In this document: in pieces, positions 1 through 5,000 of the stretch
Numbering within the stretch: position 1 is the first letter of the stretch
How the letters are laid out: each line of letters begins with the position of its first letter
Origin: Acidobacteriota bacterium
GTDB taxonomy: Bacteria; Acidobacteriota; Thermoanaerobaculia; Multivoradales; JAHEKO01
Direction: 5' to 3'
Length of the DNA: 7,716 nucleotides
NCBI GenBank assembly: GCA_030610025.1
Contig: JAUWSP010000115.1
Location: 1 to 7,716 of the forward strand
Translations under genes and position numbers: made by a program
The notes under the pieces: generated by a model
Databases searched by the model: none
What the model saw: the letters and a program-made list of their open reading frames with translations, nothing else
Told to the model about the DNA's origin: nothing

Positions 1-57
1 CAGTCGAATCAGGGGGGTGTTGCCGATGAGGTCGAGGAGATTGGCGTTGTCGGTCAT
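1..57 (-). CDS. Cysteine synthase / cystathionine beta-synthase family protein, N-terminal fragment
   Basis: Reading leftward from an ATG at 57-55 gives 19 codons, MTDNANLLDLIGNTPLIRL, still open at the window edge. The IGNTPLIRL stretch is the signature N-terminus of fold-type II PLP enzymes of the cysteine synthase family (CysK, CysM, cystathionine beta-synthase), which make cysteine from O-acetylserine and sulfide, or cystathionine from serine and homocysteine, in the cytoplasm. The PLP lysine and substrate loops lie outside the window, so CysK, CysM and CBS cannot be told apart and no symbol is given. The start is supported by the usual short lead before the motif and an upstream AGGAGG, although that site lies rather far away. 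The gene is divergent from the dehydrogenase and is probably a housekeeping neighbour, not part of the synthase pathway. Confidence 0.85.
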   Translation of the reverse strand, partial: MTDNANLLDLIGNTPLIRL

Positions 58-72
58 GGTCAGTGGGTCTAG

Positions 73-78
73 CCTCCT
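73..78 (-). promoter_or_regulatory. Shine-Dalgarno for the leftward cysteine synthase family gene
   Basis: The minus strand reads AGGAGG here, a perfect anti-16S match. The spacing to the ATG at 57-55 is about 15 nt, longer than the usual 5-10. No ATG, GTG or TTG lies in frame between the site and the ATG, so that ATG remains the best start. Confidence 0.5.
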
Positions 79-104
79 GGGTTGGCGGTGGAAGAGGCAC
101 CCCT

Positions 105-133
105 AGGATAGGCGCAACGCCATCGAGGATCAA
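105..133 (-). promoter_or_regulatory. Candidate sigma70-type promoter for the leftward gene
   Basis: On the minus strand TTGATC (133-128) and TATCCT (110-105) are separated by exactly 17 nt. Each matches its consensus hexamer (TTGACA, TATAAT) at four of six positions. Transcription would start near 98 and give a leader of about 40 nt containing the AGGAGG at 78-73. The geometry is right but the hexamers are moderate, and chance matches are common, so this is only a candidate. Confidence 0.3.
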
Positions 134-241
134 TTGGCAGAGCCGAGGATCGGGGCGCCCGACGGGGGACTGGCATCTCTCTAACGGCTGCGACCCACTC
201 GCAGGGATGGTCGTACGGCCCTCTTTCGGGTATGGTGCTGA

Positions 242-272
242 ACCGGGTCAGCTCTTGGACTGCTGTCCCGGT
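242..272. repeat. Imperfect 11-bp inverted repeat (possible operator or 5'-leader hairpin)
   Basis: The left arm ACCGGGTCAGC (242-252) and right arm GCTGTCCCGGT (262-272) are reverse complements at 10 of 11 positions, with a single T-T mismatch and a 9-nt centre. It lies 39 nt before the dehydrogenase ATG. No T-run follows on either strand, so it is not a typical intrinsic terminator. It could be a dyad operator for a dimeric repressor or a stem-loop in the mRNA leader. A smaller palindrome, GGTAATACC (270-278), overlaps its right edge. Confidence 0.5.
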
Positions 273-297
273 AATACCTTGCTGCCAGGAGAATTTC

Positions 298-303
298 AGG
301 GAG
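298..303 (+). promoter_or_regulatory. Shine-Dalgarno for the acyl-CoA dehydrogenase
   Basis: AGGGAG ends 8 nt before the ATG at 312. It decides the start against the much earlier in-frame GTG at 63, which would add 83 residues with no resemblance to the family. A second AGGAG at 287-291 is too distant to be the main site. Confidence 0.65.
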
Positions 304-311
304 ATTTAGCC

Positions 312-1979
312 ATGACCTCCGGACTCGACAGGGAAACCCTGGAACTCAGTCTGGAAGCCTTCCGCGACTTCGCGACGGAGAATCTGTCGGACGAAGTGCT
401 TCTCGATCTGGATGCTCGAGATGAGTTTCCGGTCGACCTGGTTCGCGAGCTTTGTGGTTCGGGCCTCGGCATCCAGTTGCTGTTCATCGACGAAGAGTAC
501 GGCGGCATGGGTGGCGGGGCTTTCGATGTCTACCGCGTCTGCGAGGCGCTGGCTCGGGTGGACCTGGGGATCGCCACCGGGGTCCTGGCGACCTTTCTCG
601 GTAGCGATCCGATTCGATTCGGTGGCACCGAGGCGCAGAAGAAGCACTGGCTTGGTCGAATTGCCGAGGAGGGATTGCTCTTCGCCTATTGCGCTACAGA
701 GCCCGAAGCGGGTAGCGACCTGGGAGCGCTGAAATCGACGGCCGAGAGAATCGAGGAGGACGGAGAGGTCGTCGGCTATTCGATCAACGGCAGCAAACAG
801 TGGATCAGCAACGGAGGCTATGCGGACGTCTACACCGTGCTCGCCACGGCGCCCGATGGGCCGAGCTGGTTCATTGTCGAAGCCGGCGCGAAAGGGTTGA
901 GCCCCGGCCAGCCGGAGGACAAACACGGGATCCGTGCCAGCAACACGGCCGCGGTCGGCTTCACTGACGTGGTGGTCGATGCCGATCGACTCGTCGGAGG
1001 CCAGGAGGGGCAAGGACTCCTCCAGGCGCAGGCAGTATTTGGTTACACGCGGTTGATGGTCGCCGCATTTGGTCTGGGTGGTGGGTGGGCGGCTCTCGAT
1101 CGAGCGATTCCATACTCCACAGAGAGAGTTCAGGGTGGAAGCCCCCTCTCAGAGAAGCAGGGCTTCACGCACAAGCTGATTGTCCCCAATGTGGCCTGGC
1201 TCGAAGCTGGCCGTGCCTACATCGAAGACACAGCGCGGCGCATCGACAGTGGTGAGGGGTCACTCAACACCGAAGGAGCGATCGCCAAGTACCTCTCGAG
1301 CGAGGCGGGCCTGAGGGCGGCGGAGGCCAGTATCCAAGCCCTGGGCGGCTATGGCTACACCCGAGAGTACATGGTGGAGAAGATCCGACGCGACGTGCGG
1401 ATCACGACGATCTACGAGGGCACCTCCGAGATTCTGGAGATGACCATCGCGCGCGACCTCTGGCAGCTCCACCTCAAGACACGGGGTGAGCATTTCCACA
1501 CGCGTGCCCGCACCTTCGAGACCCTACACTCGAGCAGCCCAGAGTTGGGCGCAAACACCGTGGCGCTGGCCTTCCATGCCCTGGCAGAGGTCCTGGAGCG
1601 GTCGCGAGTCGCGCGATTGACGAGAAATCAGCACCTCCTGTTCCGGCTGGGAGAGTTGATCGCCTACGTGGAAGGTGCCGCCGGCCTGGTGGGAAGGGCC
1701 GCGGAGTCGGCCGCGGGTTCGCTCGACTCGAAAGCCGATCGTCGCACCTCCTCGGAGAGTCTGGCTATCCTCGGTCGTATCTGTGCTCGAGAGGCAGCGC
1801 TGATGGTGGCCTCCCAGGGGCTCCAACTGGTCATCGGTGCCGGCGGAGTTGCGGTGCCTGACGGAGTCGGAGACCTCGAGGCGGCAATGAACGTGGCTCG
1901 GATTCACCAGGCTCAGCAGGGCCTGATGGAGGATCTCAACCTGGCTGCGGATCGGCTTTACGATCGACAGTCGGTATGA
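312..1979 (+). CDS. Acyl-CoA dehydrogenase with C-terminal extension
   Basis: A 555-residue cytoplasmic FAD flavoenzyme expected to oxidise acyl-CoA thioesters to trans-2-enoyl-CoA and pass electrons to ETF. Visible in order: an N-terminal helical domain (about 10-120); the flavin/substrate signature [10 protein letters not shown] (127-136) beginning the beta-barrel domain, followed by [10 protein letters not shown]; and the C-terminal helical domain with GGYGYTREY (345-353) and IYEGTSEI, in which Glu369 is at the position of the catalytic base of medium/very-long-chain enzymes. Residues about 393-555 form an alanine- and leucine-rich helical extension beyond the usual core of about 380-400 residues. 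Long C-terminal extensions are known in the VLCAD/ACAD9 type and some bacterial FadE proteins. The start at 312 is set by its Shine-Dalgarno and by the family-like N-terminus. The gene precedes the synthase by 98 nt on the same strand, so cotranscription is likely. Chain length and substrate (CoA or ACP thioester) cannot be read from the sequence. Confidence 0.93.
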   Translation: MTSGLDRETLELSLEAFRDFATENLSDEVLLDLDARDEFPVDLVRELCGSGLGIQLLFIDEEYGGMGGGAFDVYRVCEALARVDLGIATGVLATFLGSDPIRFGGTEAQKKHWLGRIAEEGLLFAYCATEPEAGSDLGALKSTAERIEEDGEVVGYSINGSKQWISNGGYADVYTVLATAPDGPSWFIVEAGAKGLSPGQPEDKHGIRASNTAAVGFTDVVVDADRLVGGQEGQGLLQAQAVFGYTRLMVAAFGLGGGWAALDRAIPYSTERVQGGSPLSEKQGFTHKLIVPNVAWLEAGRAYIEDTARRIDSGEGSLNTEGAIAKYLSSEAGLRAAEASIQALGGYGYTREYMVEKIRRDVRITTIYEGTSEILEMTIARDLWQLHLKTRGEHFHTRARTFETLHSSSPELGANTVALAFHALAEVLERSRVARLTRNQHLLFRLGELIAYVEGAAGLVGRAAESAAGSLDSKADRRTSSESLAILGRICAREAALMVASQGLQLVIGAGGVAVPDGVGDLEAAMNVARIHQAQQGLMEDLNLAADRLYDRQSV

Positions 1980-2061
1980 AGTCGAGAGAGCTCTCCTGCC
2001 GGCGAAGTGCTGTCGGAGGTCGGCGGATCGACGGCATCTGATCGGATTCGGGTCCTGATGG

Positions 2062-2066
2062 AAGGA
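2062..2066 (+). promoter_or_regulatory. Shine-Dalgarno for the synthase
   Basis: AAGGA lies 11 nt before the ATG at 2078. The synthase frame has a stop at 2039-2041 and no other start codon between that stop and 2078, which fixes the start. An out-of-frame 7-codon ORF (2058-2081) spans the site, and its TGA overlaps the synthase ATG as ATGA. Confidence 0.5.
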
Positions 2067-2077
2067 AAGAACGCGAG

Positions 2078-5000
2078 ATGAAGAACAGCAGACATCGGGC
2101 AATCGCCATTGTCGGCGTCGGGGCCGTGCTTCCGGACGCTCCGGACGCTCCGACCTTCTGGGAGAACATCCAGCAAGGTCGCTACAGCATCAGCGAGGTC
2201 CCGAGGGAGCGGTGGGATCCGGACCTGTTCTGGGATCCCGACCCGAAGGCGCCGGACAAGACCTACTCGAAGATCGGAGGCTGGGTGAAGGAGTGGGCCT
2301 GGGAGCCCCTGAAATGGAATCTGCCGATCCCACCCAAGGTCGGCGAGTCGATGGATCGCACCCAGAAGTGGGCTCTGCTGGGAGCTCGCCAGGCTTTGGC
2401 GGACTACGGCTATCCGGAGCGTTCCCTGGACCGTGCGCGCACCGCCGTGATCCTGGGCAACGCCATGGGCGGAGACCTCCATTACGAGACGGCCACCCGA
2501 ATTTCTTATCCCGAAATTGCCCGGGAGCTGGAGCGAGCCCCGAGCTTCGCGGAGCTGCCTGAGGAGACCCGAGTCACAGTGAGCGAAGAGCTCGGTACCC
2601 AGGTCAGGGGGCTCTACCCTCGGATCACAGAAGACACGATGCCTGGTGAGTTGGCCAATATCATCGCCGGCCGAATCGCCAATCTGTTCGACTTCCGTGG
2701 ACCGAACTACGTGGTGGATGCGGCCTGCGCCTCCGCCATGGCAGCGATCCACGCCGCGATCGAAGGGCTCGAGGAGGAGGACTACGACACCGTACTGACT
2801 GGCGGGATCGACGCCAACATGAGCGCCGCCACCTATACGAAGTTCTGCAAGATCGGTGCGCTGTCCGCAACGGGAACCCGGCCTTTCGCCGACGGTGCAG
2901 ACGGATTCGTCATGGGAGAGGGCGCGGCCATCTTCTTGTTGAAGCGATTGCGCGACGCGGAGCGCGATGGTGATCGGATCTACGCGGTGATTCGGGGGTT
3001 GGGAGGGTCGAGCGATGGTCGTGGCAAGGGGATCACGGCTCCCAATCCGGTGGGTCAGCGGCTGGCGGTCGAGCGGGCCTGGAAACGGGCCGGACTGGTT
3101 CCGGATCGGGCCACACTCCTCGAAGGCCACGGCACCTCGACACGGGTCGGAGACGTGGTGGAGCTGCAGTGTCTGACCGAGGCCTTCGCCCCCTTCGGGT
3201 TCGAACCGGGCACGCTTCCTCTCGGCTCGGTCAAATCCAACATCGGTCACCTCAAGGGTGCTGCAGGCGCGGCCGGGATTCTCAAAGCGGCCTACGCCCT
3301 GCGTGACCGAGTGCTGCCTCCGAGTCTCGGATTCGAGCGGCCCAATCCCAATATCGACTTCGCTCGTTGCCCCTTCTTCGTCAACACCGAGCTGCGGCCC
3401 TGGACGGCTGGCGAAGGAGAGGTGAGGCGCGCGGGCGTCAGCGCTTTCGGCTTTGGCGGGACCAACTTTCATGCGATTCTGGAGGAGTACATACCGGGCC
3501 AGATTGTCGATCCGGAAGAGCCTTCGATCTCCGTGGGCCGGGAGCTTCGGGCCTCGACGGACAGGAGGAGCGAAAAGGTACCGCTTCGGGGGGCCCTGGT
3601 TCTGGGTGGTGATTCCGCAGCCGATGTGGAGGCCAGGTTGCGGGATGTGCTCGCCAAGGCCGAGTCCGGAGCGCTCCCCGAAGGCCGGCCGCCAACGGCA
3701 GGCGACTTGCGAGCCGCCGTCCGGCTGGCGATCGACTACGGCGACGGCACCGAGCTGATCAAGAAGGCCGGCAAAGCACTTTCGACGTTCCAGTCGGGCA
3801 AGCCGGAGAGCTGGAAGGCTCTGCGAGGTCGAGGCATTTTTCTGGGCGCGGGCAAGCCGCCGAAAGTCGCGATGCTCTTCACGGGGCAGGGATCGCAGTA
3901 CCTCGACATGCTCCGACAGCTGGCTTCCGACGAACCGGTGGTGACGGAGACCTTCCGCGAAGCAGACGAGATCATGACGCCGCTGCTGGGTCGTCCCCTG
4001 ACCGACTATCTATTCGTCGACCCCAAGGGCCCCCTGGAAGAGGAGGCAGCCAACGAGGCGCTTCGTCAAACGGCCATTACACAGCCGGCGGTTCTGACGA
4101 CGGACATCGCCCTGCAGCGCCTCCTGGAAACCTACGGCGTGGTGCCGGACATGGTGATGGGGCACAGCCTCGGGGAGTACGGTGCGCTGGTGGCGGCGGG
4201 AGCGATCAGCTTCGCTCACGCTTTGGAAGCTGTCAGCGCCCGCGGGCAGGAGATGAGCCGGATCTCGACCGACGACGACGGCTGGATGGCCGCTGTCTTC
4301 GCCCCCCTGGAGGAGATCGAGCGCATTCTCTCGACGATCGACGGATACGTCGTCGTGGCCAATATCAACAGCCCCAGCGAGGCGGTGATCGGTGGCGCCA
4401 GCAAGGCTGTGGAGCGGGCGATCGAGGCGTTGCAGGAGGCCGGCTTTCAGGCTCAGCGCCTACCCGTCAGCCATGCCTTCCACACGCAGATCGTCGCTCC
4501 ATCCAGCGATGCGATTCGAAGGGTGCTGGGACGGATGGGTCTGCAGCCGCCGGAGGTTCCGGTCGTGGCCAACGTCAGCGGCGAGTTCTATCCGATGGGG
4601 CCTGGCGTCGAGCCCGAGATGATCGAGATCCTCGCCCGTCAGGTTGCCGAGCCCGTGCAGTTCGTCAAGGGCCTGCAGACCCTCTATCGAGCCGGCGCGA
4701 GGGTATTCGTCGAATGTGGCCCGAAGCGGGCCTTGCAGGGCATGGTCCGGAGCGTCTTTCAGGATCACGACGACACTTTGTCGCTGTCGACGAATCATCC
4801 CCGAATGGGTGATGTGGCCTCGTTCAATCAAGCCCTCTGCGGGCTGTATTCAGCTGGGTTGGGTGTCGGCACGTCGCCAGCTGTCGAGGAACCTATCGTC
4901 CTGCGGAGCTCGGAGGAACGGCCTGTAGCTCCTCCAATCGAACCCCAGCCCGCCCTGGTCACTCCTGCATCCGCTCCGGCGAGCCTGGACGCCTCGAGTC

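Noticed and set aside
255..277. TTGGAC ... TAATAC as a plus-strand promoter
   Set aside because: The spacer is only 11 nt, too short for a sigma70 promoter. The TAATAC alone may still be a -10 element, but nothing at proper distance supports it.
63..311. In-frame GTG extension adding 83 residues to the acyl-CoA dehydrogenase
   Set aside because: The added sequence is Gly/Arg/Pro-rich with no family resemblance and has no good ribosome site. The ATG at 312 has AGGGAG at proper distance, and the region holds leftward promoter and Shine-Dalgarno candidates.
306..1013. Antisense frame of 235 codons opposite the dehydrogenase
   Set aside because: Shadow of the dehydrogenase, whose signature motifs lie on the plus strand throughout this stretch.
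1986..1995. Palindrome GAGAGCTCTC just after the dehydrogenase stop
   Set aside because: There is no loop and no following T-run, so it cannot be a normal intrinsic terminator. A short palindrome in this composition is likely chance.
1958..3472. Long antisense open frame (504 codons) opposite the dehydrogenase end and KS1
   Set aside because: It is antisense to well-supported coding sequence, its translation shows no recognisable domain, and long shadow frames are common in GC-rich genes.
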